This document shows, piece by piece, positions 15,196 through 23,675 of a stretch of DNA of 64,000 nt; position 1 is the first letter of the stretch, and the number at the start of each line of letters is the position of its first letter. The stretch comes from Vibrio maritimus (lineage in GTDB: Bacteria; Pseudomonadota; Gammaproteobacteria; Enterobacterales; Vibrionaceae): contig NZ_CP090438.1 in NCBI RefSeq assembly GCF_021441885.1, positions 868,001 to 932,000 of the forward strand, given 5' to 3'. Under the pieces are notes generated by a model. That model searched no databases and had not been told where the DNA came from. It saw nothing but the letters and a program-made list of their open reading frames with translations. The translations under genes and the position numbers were made by a program.

Positions 15196-15272
15196 TGCAT
15201 TAATGCGAAATATCTGAGCATTGGCGCCGATACGGCGCCAATAGCGGTACCTTTTAGAGCTGTAGGTTGAAT

Positions 15273-15740
15273 ATGCTTGGCTATATAAAGAAAGTCTTAT
15301 TGTCTTTATCTACATTGTGTCTATTCATGAATGTAGTGGTATTACTTGGTGGTGTGCTATCAAGATATATATTTAATTCCTCACCAATTTGGGTTGATGA
15401 AGCTGCGCGTTATCTTTTAATTGGCTCTGTCATGTTGATGGCTGGCATATTAATCACTACCAATGAGCATATGCGACTCAGCATCGTAGATAAACTTCCC
15501 AAAGGTAAGTTGCCATATATTGTTGTTTTCTACCGCCATCTAGTGACAACAGCTATCGCAACGTTCATGACGTATGCGAGTTATCACTATGCGGTTTCTA
15601 TTGCCAACTTTACGACTATTGGCTTGGGGATCAGTAAATCCATCCCCCTATACGCACTACCTATTGGGTTCTTTTTTATCACCCTTTACTCAGCAATTAA
15701 AACAGTGAGTGTAGTAACTAATAAGGAAGGCTTGCGATGA
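15273..15740 (+). CDS. TRAP transporter small permease (DctQ family)
   Basis: A 155-residue protein with four membrane helices, the small membrane subunit of TRAP transporters. The family motif N-S-S-P-I-W-V-D-E-A-A-R-Y-L-L-I-G follows the first helix pair, as in other DctQ proteins, and M-R-L-S-I-V lies in the middle. The start ATG 15273 has AGG upstream; a TTG two codons earlier is possible but unneeded. Its stop overlaps the start of the large permease by four bases, so the two subunits are translated together. Confidence 0.92.
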   Translation: MLGYIKKVLLSLSTLCLFMNVVVLLGGVLSRYIFNSSPIWVDEAARYLLIGSVMLMAGILITTNEHMRLSIVDKLPKGKLPYIVVFYRHLVTTAIATFMTYASYHYAVSIANFTTIGLGISKSIPLYALPIGFFFITLYSAIKTVSVVTNKEGLR

Positions 15741-17014
15741 TCACTGTAATATTAATTGTATTCTTAGTGAATTTATTTTTAGGGGTGCCACTTTTTATTT
15801 CCCTATTGGTATCTTCTATTGCAGGTTTCTTTTTTGTCGACATTGACCTCGCGTTTAGAATTATCCCACAACAGTTTTTCAGTGGCATTGATAGTTTTTC
15901 CCTCATGGCGGTCCCTCTGTTTATTCTTGCGGGTAACCTACTCAATGAGAGTGGTTTGACGCCAAAGTTAATGAACCTCTCCAAGGCACTCGTCGGTCAC
16001 TTAAAGGGCGGTGTCGGATACGTCAACGTTATCTCTAGTGTGTTCTTTGCTGGCGTGAATGGTTCAGCAGTAGCTGACACATCGGCACTCGGTACACTCT
16101 TGGTACCCGCAATGAAAAAAGAGGGCTATTCGACAGGTTTTGCTGCAAGTCTCACTGCAGGCAGCTCGCTAATCGGCCCCATTATTCCGCCTAGTATCTT
16201 CATGATTATCTATGCCTCATTAACGAATACGTCGGTCGGAGACTTATTCTTGGCTGGCATCATGCCAGGATTGGCGTTGGGGGCAATCTTCTTTATCGTC
16301 AACTGGAGATATGCAAGAAAACACAACTTACAGTCCTCGCAGACCAAGCCGAGTATTAAACATGTGTGTAGCGCTATCGTGCAAGCGTTGCCTGCTGTGT
16401 TCGCACCGATACTGATCGTCTCAAGTATTATTCTGGGCTTTGTGACACCAACGGAATCTGGAGCTCTTATTGTTCTATACACGGTGATTGTTGGTTTGAT
16501 ACTGCGCACACTGAAGTGGTCGAGCATCCTAAAAGCGATTGTTGATGCGGCAAAGCTCACTACGGCAATATTTATCATTATTGCATCGTCTTCCGTGCTG
16601 ACATGGCTATTAGGTTACGCTCAAGTGCCCGCAGCGTTCGCAAGCTTGCTCGCTCCGTTTATCGACAGCCCAATCATTATTCTATTTGTTTTGAGTGGCA
16701 TTACATTCTTTGTCGGCATGCTGATGGAAGAGGTATCTGCGCTCATGCTATTGACGCCAGTTTTCATGCCGATAGCCACGTACGCAGGTGTTGACCCTGT
16801 ACACCTAGGAATCGTCATTACGATGAACATCACCATCGCGTTGATCACACCACCTATGGGGGCGTGTCTGTATGTGGCGAGTGCGGTGAGTAAAATCGAT
16901 TTGGCAGTCATGTTCAGAGAAATCATCCCTTTCATTTTCTACGCACTATTAATTCTGTTCCTTGTGATTCTAGTGCCGGACTTTGTTCTATTTATTCCGG
17001 GGGCACTTAACTGA
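15737..17014 (+). CDS. TRAP transporter large permease (DctM family)
   Basis: A 425-residue integral membrane protein with about twelve hydrophobic segments, the sodium-driven transport subunit of the TRAP system. DctM motifs are present: F-S-G-I-D-S-F-S-L-M-A-V-P-L-F-I-L-A-G, N-G-S-A-V-A-D-T-S-A-L-G, G-P-I-I-P-P-S-I-F-M-I-I-Y (about 151-163) and T-P-P-M-G near the C-terminus. Start and stop overlap both neighbours (four and one bases), tying it into one operon with the receptor, small permease and dipeptidase genes. Confidence 0.94.
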   Translation: MITVILIVFLVNLFLGVPLFISLLVSSIAGFFFVDIDLAFRIIPQQFFSGIDSFSLMAVPLFILAGNLLNESGLTPKLMNLSKALVGHLKGGVGYVNVISSVFFAGVNGSAVADTSALGTLLVPAMKKEGYSTGFAASLTAGSSLIGPIIPPSIFMIIYASLTNTSVGDLFLAGIMPGLALGAIFFIVNWRYARKHNLQSSQTKPSIKHVCSAIVQALPAVFAPILIVSSIILGFVTPTESGALIVLYTVIVGLILRTLKWSSILKAIVDAAKLTTAIFIIIASSSVLTWLLGYAQVPAAFASLLAPFIDSPIIILFVLSGITFFVGMLMEEVSALMLLTPVFMPIATYAGVDPVHLGIVITMNITIALITPPMGACLYVASAVSKIDLAVMFREIIPFIFYALLILFLVILVPDFVLFIPGALN

Positions 17015-17757
17015 TGTTGGAAAGAAAAATCGACGCTATGAAAATTCCTTCGATAGACATTCCGGTCTGGGAGAGTTTAGAGAGAATTGCAATTGAAGAA
17101 TGCGGAGAGCGGCTAGTTCCATTGTCTCTTTCTGACGATATCGTGAGCTATCCCGCCTATTACAAAATGGGGATTAAGTACGCGGTACAAGAGTGCTTTG
17201 TCCGTGAAAGTGTGTTCGATAAGTTGCTGGTGGTAGCTCGTAGCTTGCCAGATGGTATTCGCTTAGTGGTATTGGATGGATGGCGACCGATACATGTTCA
17301 AGAGTACCTGTATGAGACGTTGATCAACCAACTCAAAAGAGCCCCGATTCACGCGGAAAAGAGCCTATCTGAAATCAGTCTAATCGCTAGGACATTGGTG
17401 TCTCCGCCAAGTACTAATGCAAACTGTCCTAGTCCTCACCAGACTGGTGGATCTGTTGATGTGACTCTGTGTGATAGCGATGGGCGACTGTTAGATATGG
17501 GGACGCAGTTTGATGAGAACAGCTTGCGTTCATGGTCTAGTGCTTTAGAGGATTCACCTGAAACAGACCAAGCACAAAATAGACGCCTGTTGTACAACGC
17601 AATGATTGAAGCTGGGTTTACAAACTTACCCAGTGAATGGTGGCATTACGATTATGGTAATCAAATGTGGGCGAACTATACCGGTCGTAACAAAGCGATA
17701 TACGGCGCGACGAGACCATTAACCATTGAGCATTTGTGGAATATTCAAGAAGGTTAG
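17014..17757 (+). CDS. D-alanyl-D-alanine dipeptidase (VanX/DdpX-like, peptidase M15D)
   Basis: A 247-residue zinc dipeptidase that hydrolyses D-Ala-D-Ala. All expected active-site residues are present: D-G-W-R91-P (transition-state Arg), S140-P-H142-Q-T-G-G-S-V-D149 (the S-x-H-x-x-G-x-x-x-D zinc motif) and E208-W-W-H211 (catalytic Glu and third zinc ligand). There is no signal peptide, so it works in the cytoplasm on imported dipeptide. It is longer than VanX (about 200 residues) because of an insert between residues 100 and 130. Its ATG overlaps the DctM stop by one base. No vanH or vanA ligase genes are near, so the context is nutrient use, as for E. coli DdpX, rather than vancomycin resistance. 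Confidence 0.88.
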   Translation: MLERKIDAMKIPSIDIPVWESLERIAIEECGERLVPLSLSDDIVSYPAYYKMGIKYAVQECFVRESVFDKLLVVARSLPDGIRLVVLDGWRPIHVQEYLYETLINQLKRAPIHAEKSLSEISLIARTLVSPPSTNANCPSPHQTGGSVDVTLCDSDGRLLDMGTQFDENSLRSWSSALEDSPETDQAQNRRLLYNAMIEAGFTNLPSEWWHYDYGNQMWANYTGRNKAIYGATRPLTIEHLWNIQEG

Positions 17758-17799
17758 AGAGCGCGTTTATGGAATTAAGTGGTAGTTGAGGAGAATAGT

Positions 17800-19056
17800 G
17801 TGGACGTTATCGTAATTGGTAGTGGTGTCATTGGTTTAACCAGCGCATGGTATTTAGCGAAAGAGGGGCACTCTGTCACTGTGATAGAGCGCCAAAGCTC
17901 GAGCGGCAAAGAGACCAGCTTTGCTAACGCAGGGCAGATTTCTTATGGTTACTCCTCACCTTGGGCTGCACCAGGGATCCCTCTTAAGGCGATGAAATGG
18001 CTGACACAAGAGCATGCTCCTCTGAAGGTGAAGCCTTCACTATCTCCTGAGCTGGTTTCATGGGCGACAAAAATGCTCGCCAACTGCAACGAAGAGAAGT
18101 ACGCCCAGAACAAGTCCCGCATGTTGCGAATAGCGAACTTTAGCCGCGACTGTTTGACTCATTTGAGAGAAAGCGAAAACCTCGCTTATGAAGGGCGACA
18201 AAAAGGCACGCTGCAGGTATTCAGAGATGAAAAGCAGTTAGACGCTGTTCAAAAAGATATGGCGCTTCTGAAAGAGAGTGGCATTGCGCATAGCTTGTTA
18301 AACGTAGAGCAATGCTTAGAAGTGGAAGCGGGACTTGCGGATGTTAAAGACAAGCTGGTGGGTGGTCTTTATCTGCCGGGTGACGAAACTGGTGATTGCT
18401 ATCAGTTCTGCGTCGCACTCACTGAAAAAGCGCGGCAATTGGGTGTGAACTTTGTCTTTGATACTGAGGTGCATAGCCTTAATCAAAACAACGGCGCACT
18501 AACCAGTATTAGTACCAGCAAGGGTGATTTCAAAGCTGACGCTTACGTGGTTGCCTGCGGCAGTTACTCAAGGGATTTGCTTAAGCAAGTTGAGCTGTCG
18601 CTACCTGTTTATCCCGTTAAAGGATACTCGCTGACTGTACCGATTATTAATCCCGATAAAGCACCGACCTCAACCGTAATGGACGAGACCTACAAGGTTG
18701 CCATGACCCGTTTTGATGATCGCATACGCGTTGCTGGAACGGCGGAGCTGGCTGGTTTCAACACCCTAATTCCAGAGAAACGAAAAGCCACCATAGACAT
18801 GGTCATAAAAGATTTGTTTCCGTTTGGCGGCGATTTCTCTAAAGCGGAATATTGGACTGGATTAAGGCCTATGACGCCAGATGGCACGCCAATTATTGGT
18901 AAGACACCGATTACAAATCTGTTTACCAATACGGGGCATGGTACGCTCGGCTGGACGATGGCGTGTGGTTCGGGGAAGATCTTATCTGAAGTGGTCAGCA
19001 AGGGTGATACGACGATTGAATCCAGTGATCTCAATGTTTATCGCTATTTGTCGTAG
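17800..19056 (+). CDS. dadA: D-amino acid dehydrogenase (DadA-like FAD enzyme)
   Basis: A flavoprotein that oxidises D-alanine and related D-amino acids to keto acids, passing electrons to the respiratory chain. The N-terminus carries the dinucleotide-binding motif V-I-G-S-G-V-I-G-L-T-S-A-W-Y-L and the following E-R. F-A-N-A-G-Q-I-S-Y-G-Y-S-S-P-W-A-A-P-G matches the DadA signature, and the C-terminus has G-L-R-P-M-T-P-D-G-T-P-I-I-G and N-T-G-H-G-T-L-G-W-T. GTG 17800 is the preferred start: GAGGAG lies six bases upstream, and it gives the usual short DadA N-terminus; a GTG at 17779 is in frame. It follows the dipeptidase by 42 bases. No alanine racemase (dadX) is beside it. Confidence 0.92.
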   Translation: MDVIVIGSGVIGLTSAWYLAKEGHSVTVIERQSSSGKETSFANAGQISYGYSSPWAAPGIPLKAMKWLTQEHAPLKVKPSLSPELVSWATKMLANCNEEKYAQNKSRMLRIANFSRDCLTHLRESENLAYEGRQKGTLQVFRDEKQLDAVQKDMALLKESGIAHSLLNVEQCLEVEAGLADVKDKLVGGLYLPGDETGDCYQFCVALTEKARQLGVNFVFDTEVHSLNQNNGALTSISTSKGDFKADAYVVACGSYSRDLLKQVELSLPVYPVKGYSLTVPIINPDKAPTSTVMDETYKVAMTRFDDRIRVAGTAELAGFNTLIPEKRKATIDMVIKDLFPFGGDFSKAEYWTGLRPMTPDGTPIIGKTPITNLFTNTGHGTLGWTMACGSGKILSEVVSKGDTTIESSDLNVYRYLS

Positions 19057-19182
19057 CAACTGTGGATACATTGCCGGATGCTTGGTAATGTTTGCCCTAG
19101 CTACTGACTTTCTGGCCTTTCTAGGAGCGGTCCTTCTAAAGGCTAGAAAAGCGTAATCACTCTATTAGCCATTGGATTTAGA

Positions 19183-19689
19183 ATGCAATTACAATCTATC
19201 GACAAGCAGTTGTATCGCTCACGTTTAAATATCGTCATCATTGCATGTATTGTCAGCTTAAGTGTCTCTAGCTTAGCGATATCTCAAAGCTTGATATTCT
19301 TTTTCCCATCAGAAACGGGCTCGCATTTTCATTGGAACCTTCTTGGTGTCGTGGTGAGTGCATTGGGTCTAGGTTTTACCCTGTTAAAACTTAAGAATCA
19401 CCCCAAAATGAAAGAAGTCGTTTATGTGTGGCTGCTAAAGAAAGAGCTTAACCTCATTTACCGAAAAAACAGAAAGTTGCTGGCAGCGGCAGAACAAGGC
19501 AATGCTGATGCCATGTTAGCGCTTCAGTTTAGTTACGAAGGATCGCGTCAGTTGTGGCAACTTGATGATAATACAATCGTAATGACGAGCCTAAATGCAG
19601 CGCAGTCAAAGCTGGATGGATTGACCGAAGAGTATAATTTGCAGCTTGATATATCGAACTATCAGTCAGGGCTACTTCGCCAGTTTTGA
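19183..19689 (+). CDS. DUF3087 family membrane protein
   Basis: A 168-residue protein with two membrane helices in the first half (N-I-V-I-I-A-C-I-V-S-L-S-V-S-S-L-A-I-S and N-L-L-G-V-V-V-S-A-L-G-L-G-F-T-L) and a soluble helical C-terminal part. The N-terminal pattern I-D-K-x-x-Y-R-x-x-L-N-x-V-I-I-A-C-I is that of DUF3087, found in Vibrio and other gammaproteobacteria; no function is known. It lies 126 bases after dadA, without an evident terminator of strength between, so read-through from the TRAP operon is possible but a shared role is not implied. Confidence 0.85.
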   Translation: MQLQSIDKQLYRSRLNIVIIACIVSLSVSSLAISQSLIFFFPSETGSHFHWNLLGVVVSALGLGFTLLKLKNHPKMKEVVYVWLLKKELNLIYRKNRKLLAAAEQGNADAMLALQFSYEGSRQLWQLDDNTIVMTSLNAAQSKLDGLTEEYNLQLDISNYQSGLLRQF

Positions 19690-19782
19690 CAATCACAGCT
19701 AAAGCCTAGAGAAGGGACACGTACTTAACGCCTCATGGGGTAACATGTCCTTTCTGTCTCTTCGCCACTATATTCTTCACCA

Positions 19783-20952
19783 CTATTTCTTTACTACCCA
19801 ATTGAGCAGAAGCAATAGCCCAATTGGGAAAAGCGAAGCAACTAACATCCAGGTCCAGCCTTGGGTAAACAGTACGATTCCAGCACCCAGTGACCCCGAT
19901 GCCTGGAAAGCCGTAATTGAAAAATCATTGACCGCCTGAACCTTAAAGCGCTCGCTTGGCTTATACGTCTGAGGCAACAACGATGTTCCACCAATAAACA
20001 AGAAGTTCCATCCTATTCCAAGTGCAACTAACGCCCACCAGTAGTGATGCACAGAATGCCCAAGCAATGCGACAGCAATACAAATGAGGAATATCACGCA
20101 GCCAAGAGTGATCAGCTTGTAAATACCAATACGCTTTATGATCATAGGCGTAATGAGAGAGGGCAGGTACATCGCCATCACATGGCTTTGAATGACCCAT
20201 TTAGCGCTTTGAATGTCGTGTCCGTGCCCAGACATTGCCAGCGGCGTGGCTGTCATGAGAAAAGCCATCACTGCATACGCCGTTAAGCCTGAACCAATGG
20301 CGAGCCACAGCATAGGCTGCCTAAACAGAATGGATAGATCTCTCGCTTCACCATCGTCAGTGTCGTTCTCTTGCACCGTCAGAGGCTTCATTGCAACCGC
20401 GAGCACAGCAGCACCTATGAGCTCAAGAAAACCAAGCGCCGCATACGCTCTCGCATACTCAGAATTAAACCATGAAATCGCCTGACCAATGTTGAGTAGC
20501 TCCGGACCCACCCAAGCTGCGGCAATTCCACCCACCAACACTAAGCTAATAACCTGTGGGTGTTGAGCGGCACTCTTGCAGCTTTCAATGGCGGCAAAAC
20601 GGTACTGCCCAACATAAGCAAGCTGACTGCCAAGTAGAAAAGCACAAAAACAGAACTCCCAAAAGCTGCCACTATCAATCGACCAAGCCGCACCAAAAGC
20701 ACTCACGCTACTGACCAGTGCCGCCAGAATAAACGCCTGCTTTCTACCTAGCGCCTTTTGAATTCTCGCCGCAGGAAAGATGTTCAGCGACACCCCGACA
20801 ATGAGCGCGGTAACGGGCAGGGTAGCCAGTGTTGGGTCCGAATGAAGCTGAGCTCCAACAATACCGCCCAGAAACACATTCAGCGCTCCAACAGATAAAA
20901 CAAACGGTTGAACAGAAGCGAGCAACCAGGCATTCCATGGCAATGATTTCAT
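19783..20952 (-). CDS. MFS transporter
   Basis: A 389-residue major facilitator superfamily protein with about twelve membrane helices. The loop after helix 2 shows A-A-R-I-Q-K-A-L-G-R-K-Q-A-F, a version of the MFS A-motif G-x-L-a-D-r-x-G-R-k with the acid missing. The helix 6-7 loop is polar (E-N-D-T-D-D-G-E-A-R-D). The residues do not reveal the substrate. It is transcribed leftwards alone, converging on the DUF3087 gene and upstream of the tRNA gene. Confidence 0.85.
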   Translation of the reverse strand: MKSLPWNAWLLASVQPFVLSVGALNVFLGGIVGAQLHSDPTLATLPVTALIVGVSLNIFPAARIQKALGRKQAFILAALVSSVSAFGAAWSIDSGSFWEFCFCAFLLGSQLAYVGQYRFAAIESCKSAAQHPQVISLVLVGGIAAAWVGPELLNIGQAISWFNSEYARAYAALGFLELIGAAVLAVAMKPLTVQENDTDDGEARDLSILFRQPMLWLAIGSGLTAYAVMAFLMTATPLAMSGHGHDIQSAKWVIQSHVMAMYLPSLITPMIIKRIGIYKLITLGCVIFLICIAVALLGHSVHHYWWALVALGIGWNFLFIGGTSLLPQTYKPSERFKVQAVNDFSITAFQASGSLGAGIVLFTQGWTWMLVASLFPIGLLLLLNWVVKK

Positions 20953-21055
20953 TGGTTCTTTTTTGTGGGGTTAGGTTGGGGTTAATGGTGACGGAATTGG
21001 GGAGAAAAGCAATGGTGGAGTGATTTGAAAAGTGATGGACATTTTGTGGACACAA

Positions 21056-21092
21056 ACAAAAAGGACTTAGCTAATGATTCAGCTAAGTCCTT
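21056..21092 (-). terminator. terminator of tRNA-Arg
   Basis: AAGGACTTAGCT (21061-21072) and AGCTAAGTCCTT (21081-21092) form a perfect twelve-base-pair stem; on the minus strand it ends in T5. It lies directly after the leftward tRNA gene. Confidence 0.85.
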
Positions 21093-21100
21093 ACTTTATA

Positions 21101-21177
21101 TGGCGCTCCCGACAGGATTCGAACCTGTGACCTGCCCCTTAGGAGGGGGCCGCGCTATCCAGCTGTGCCACGGGAGC
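21101..21177 (-). tRNA. tRNA-Arg (anticodon CCT)
   Basis: Read on the minus strand the 77 bases fold as a complete tRNA: acceptor GCTCCCG / CGGGAGC, D loop AGCTGGATA, anticodon stem GCCCC / GGGGC with loop CTCCTAA (anticodon CCT, reading AGG), T arm ACAGG-TTCGAAT-CCTGT, and an encoded CCA end after a G discriminator. The D stem GCAC / GCGC has one A-C mismatch. A strong terminator follows on the same strand. Confidence 0.95.
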
Positions 21178-21230
21178 TTAAGACTTATATTACTCAATTA
21201 TATGAATAAGTTAAGCCCGCGGTGGCAGAT

Positions 21231-22367
21231 TTAGTTCTGTTTGTGCATTACGTCGCCAATCTGGATGCTGTTGGCGAGAGCAGGTTGATCGACGGTGGCT
21301 TCGGCATCACGTTCGTAGACGCGAGAAACGGTTAGGGTAATGTCACTGCGGCTGACTTTATTACGTGGTAGACCGTTTTGGTCGATGAACGAGCCTGTGT
21401 GCCATAGTCGCAGTTTGTCGCCAGCTTGAACGCCGTGGACGCGACCGAGGTCGATGGTCACCTTGTTGCCGTATGAGGCGACAACCTCTGGCAGTGTCAT
21501 CTTGCAGGAAATCTCAGACTCCAGATCGAGCATAATGTTACGGCTAACGCGCTGCATCATCTCTCCATAAGGCGAGGTCCAGAAACGCGCACTCTTGGTA
21601 TCCACTTTACTGGTTTTTGCAAACGGCCATTCAGCGATCTCACGATAGGTATGCTGGAAGATTTCATGACCTGTCTTGCCGTCGAAGATTGCCATGTCCA
21701 TAGCGAACTGGCGGTTTATCTTGTCGTCTCTTAACAGACCGCCTTGCTCAATGGTGGCAGTAAGATCTTTAATCTCACCAGTCACTAGATACTGCGCACC
21801 GAGATCGTCAGCGATCATTTTAATGCGCTCAGGCTGTCGTTTGTTGATTTCATAGCGGGTAGTACCGACGGAAACGAAGCTGTAAGAACGAGCCCCAAGC
21901 TGTTTGTCGATAACCGAGCTGTAGTCTTCACCTAACTTGTAGATCTGACCCATTACCGCTTGCTGAGGATCAACAATGTCAAACATGGCGACGCCAATGG
22001 TCTTTTTATACTGCTCTTTATGGCAAGCCTTTGCCGTTGGGTAGATGTCGATGCGGGCTTTGACCACCATCTGATTGCCGCTTACGTACTTGTCGTCAAT
22101 GACGATATGGCGCACTTCGGAGTCGATGAATTGGTATTGATCTCTGTCGTCTTCCAGCATTGGCGCTAGTGTTGCGAGTCCACCGATGTCAGCACCAGAG
22201 AAGTCTACCGCCTTATAGACAGCGTCTTCTAGCGCATAGATCCTTGCCGCCTTCTCAGAGGAGACAATGGTTGAGGTGCCCGTCACTTCGTACCATTCTG
22301 CATAGGCACTGCTGGCAGTCATTGTCATTAATGCCGTTGAAATTAAAGAAGAAACAATTTTTTTCAT
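21231..22367 (-). CDS. flgT: flagellar H-ring protein FlgT
   Basis: FlgT forms the H ring around the LP ring of the sodium-driven polar flagellum of Vibrio and is needed to place MotX/MotY. The signal peptide (M-K-K-I-V-S-S-L..., cut near S-A-Y-A-E) begins at 22367, which has GGAAAGG upstream; an ATG eight codons earlier lacks this. The three-part domain layout is visible: E-W-Y-E-V-T-G-T-S-T-I start, T-I-G-V-A-M-F-D-I-V-D-P-Q-Q-A middle domain, and a C-terminal beta domain with G-R-V-H-G-V-Q-A-G-D-K-L. The length of 378 residues is normal. It is divergent from flgO. Confidence 0.93.
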   Translation of the reverse strand: MKKIVSSLISTALMTMTASSAYAEWYEVTGTSTIVSSEKAARIYALEDAVYKAVDFSGADIGGLATLAPMLEDDRDQYQFIDSEVRHIVIDDKYVSGNQMVVKARIDIYPTAKACHKEQYKKTIGVAMFDIVDPQQAVMGQIYKLGEDYSSVIDKQLGARSYSFVSVGTTRYEINKRQPERIKMIADDLGAQYLVTGEIKDLTATIEQGGLLRDDKINRQFAMDMAIFDGKTGHEIFQHTYREIAEWPFAKTSKVDTKSARFWTSPYGEMMQRVSRNIMLDLESEISCKMTLPEVVASYGNKVTIDLGRVHGVQAGDKLRLWHTGSFIDQNGLPRNKVSRSDITLTVSRVYERDAEATVDQPALANSIQIGDVMHKQN

Positions 22368-22527
22368 ACTACCTTTCCAAATGCGGAACAATATTTGCTT
22401 AGTAATTCTCAGCGAATATTGGCGCGGGCTTTCTTATTTAGGACAGAATGAGAATAGCAAAGATTGTTCCAACCTTTGTAAGAGGGTGTTGCAATCGACC
22501 CAATTAATAACTTTTGGAGAGTGTGTA

Positions 22528-23163
22528 ATGAAAAAGTGGCTACTGATGGCATCAGTGTTAACGCTGACCGCTTGTGCCTACTCACCAATCTATAACGGTA
22601 AAGAGTCGTACTCTGGCAGCAAGTTCATGCTGATGGAGAGTCCGCGTCATACCATGGATTACTTTGTAGAAAGTCTTACCGAAGAGCTAGTGAACTCGAA
22701 CACAAGCGTGTCTTCGCGCACCCCTATTGCTGTGGCATCTTTTGTGGATCTGCAGAACATGGACGCAACTAACTGGCTCGGTAACTCGGTTTCGGAAGGC
22801 TTTATTCACCAATTGCAGCGCCGTGGCTTTAAGGTCGTGGACTTTAAAACGACCGGTTCGATTCAGGTGACCCGTCAAGGCGATTTCGCACTCAGCCGTG
22901 ATTGGAAAGATCTCGCTCAAGAGCAACAGATTCAATTTGTTCTCACTGGCACTATGTTACGCCAAGAAGGCGGTGTGCTAGTGAATGCACGTGTGGTTGG
23001 TATGCAGTCACGTATTGTTGTCGCATCTGCACAAGGCTTCTTGCCGGCTGACCGTATTGGTCGCGACCTCGATACGTTGAACCATATTCGTACCGAAGAT
23101 GGTGTGCTGATTCGTTCAGACCCAACAATGACAACACCAACGACCGTGATTTTACGCCCATAG
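22528..23163 (+). CDS. flgO: flagellar outer-membrane lipoprotein FlgO
   Basis: FlgO is an outer-membrane-associated ring protein needed for normal polar flagellation. The lipobox L-T-A-C puts the lipidated Cys at residue 16. The mature FlgO domain follows: P-I-A-V-A-S-F-V-D-L-Q-N-M-D-A-T-N-W-L-G-N and F-V-L-T-G-T-M-L-R-Q-E-G-G-V-L-V-N-A-R-V-V. The start ATG 22528 has TTGGAG seven bases upstream; open codons before it do not look coding. The gene is divergent from flgT and three bases from flgP, with which it forms an operon. A sigma-54-like GG at 22421 lacks a good -12 half, so its promoter is unclear. Confidence 0.93.
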   Translation: MKKWLLMASVLTLTACAYSPIYNGKESYSGSKFMLMESPRHTMDYFVESLTEELVNSNTSVSSRTPIAVASFVDLQNMDATNWLGNSVSEGFIHQLQRRGFKVVDFKTTGSIQVTRQGDFALSRDWKDLAQEQQIQFVLTGTMLRQEGGVLVNARVVGMQSRIVVASAQGFLPADRIGRDLDTLNHIRTEDGVLIRSDPTMTTPTTVILRP

Positions 23164-23166
23164 GAA

Positions 23167-23601
23167 ATGAAGATGAGAGTAATATTTGCCGCCTTGCTTG
23201 CCATGGTAATGATTGGTTGTACACCAATTGGCGCTATGGATCAGAACACGCTTACCGCTGTAGGCTATGCCAGCATCAGTGAGCAGACTGGTCGAAACGA
23301 TGAAGAGAAGCAAGTTCGTGCTATGCGCGCGTCGAAGATTGATGCCTACCGTGAACTCGCTGAACAGGTTTATGGCCTGCGTGTGTCCGCAAGAGCGGAT
23401 TTACAGGACCAGCGACTAGGCGTAGAGTCGACCACAGGTGCGGTAGATGGCGTTATTCGCGGTGCTGAGGTGGTTCGAAGCTACAAAGTGGGCGACAGCT
23501 ACGTCACTGAGCTGGTACTAGACATTGAAAAGATGGATAGACTTCGCGACTACGGTGAGATTCGCCGCGTACCAGAGAAGAAGCGTGAGACTCTGTTCTA
23601 G
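23167..23601 (+). CDS. flgP: flagellar outer-membrane lipoprotein FlgP
   Basis: FlgP is a small outer-membrane lipoprotein partner of FlgO that forms an outer ring of the Vibrio flagellar motor. The lipobox M-I-G-C gives Cys18. The LPP20-like domain shows V-R-A-M-R-A-S-K-I-D-A-Y-R-E-L-A-E-Q-V-Y-G and V-D-G-V-I-R-G-A-E-V-V. The length of 144 residues is typical. It starts three bases after the flgO stop and is closed by a strong bidirectional terminator. Confidence 0.93.
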   Translation: MKMRVIFAALLAMVMIGCTPIGAMDQNTLTAVGYASISEQTGRNDEEKQVRAMRASKIDAYRELAEQVYGLRVSARADLQDQRLGVESTTGAVDGVIRGAEVVRSYKVGDSYVTELVLDIEKMDRLRDYGEIRRVPEKKRETLF

Positions 23602-23614
23602 AAACGAACGTCAT

Positions 23615-23654
23615 TAAAAAAGCGGCAATGTGGTGACACATTGCCGCTTTTTTG
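23615..23654. terminator. bidirectional terminator between flgP and flgN
   Basis: AGCGGCAATGTG (23621-23632) pairs perfectly with CACATTGCCGCT (23637-23648) around a GTGA loop, with A-tract on the left and T-tract on the right, so it serves both flgOP and the convergent flgMN. Confidence 0.9.
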
Positions 23655-23675
23655 TATTGGGTGTGTGAAGACAGT

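Noticed and set aside
17014..17757. Vancomycin-resistance role for the VanX-like gene
   Set aside because: No vanH, vanA/B ligase or vanRS genes are adjacent; the TRAP and DadA context points to catabolism.
21025..21234. Open frame of 69 codons on the + strand across the tRNA gene
   Set aside because: It is the antisense translation of tRNA-Arg (a classic false gene) and contains no ribosome site or family motif.
22421..22434. Sigma-54-like element before flgO
   Set aside because: GG is present but the -12 position reads CT instead of GC; the match is too weak to list as a promoter.
22381..22527. N-terminal extension of FlgO
   Set aside because: The extra 49 codons precede a clear lipoprotein signal and a strong ribosome site at 22511-22519.
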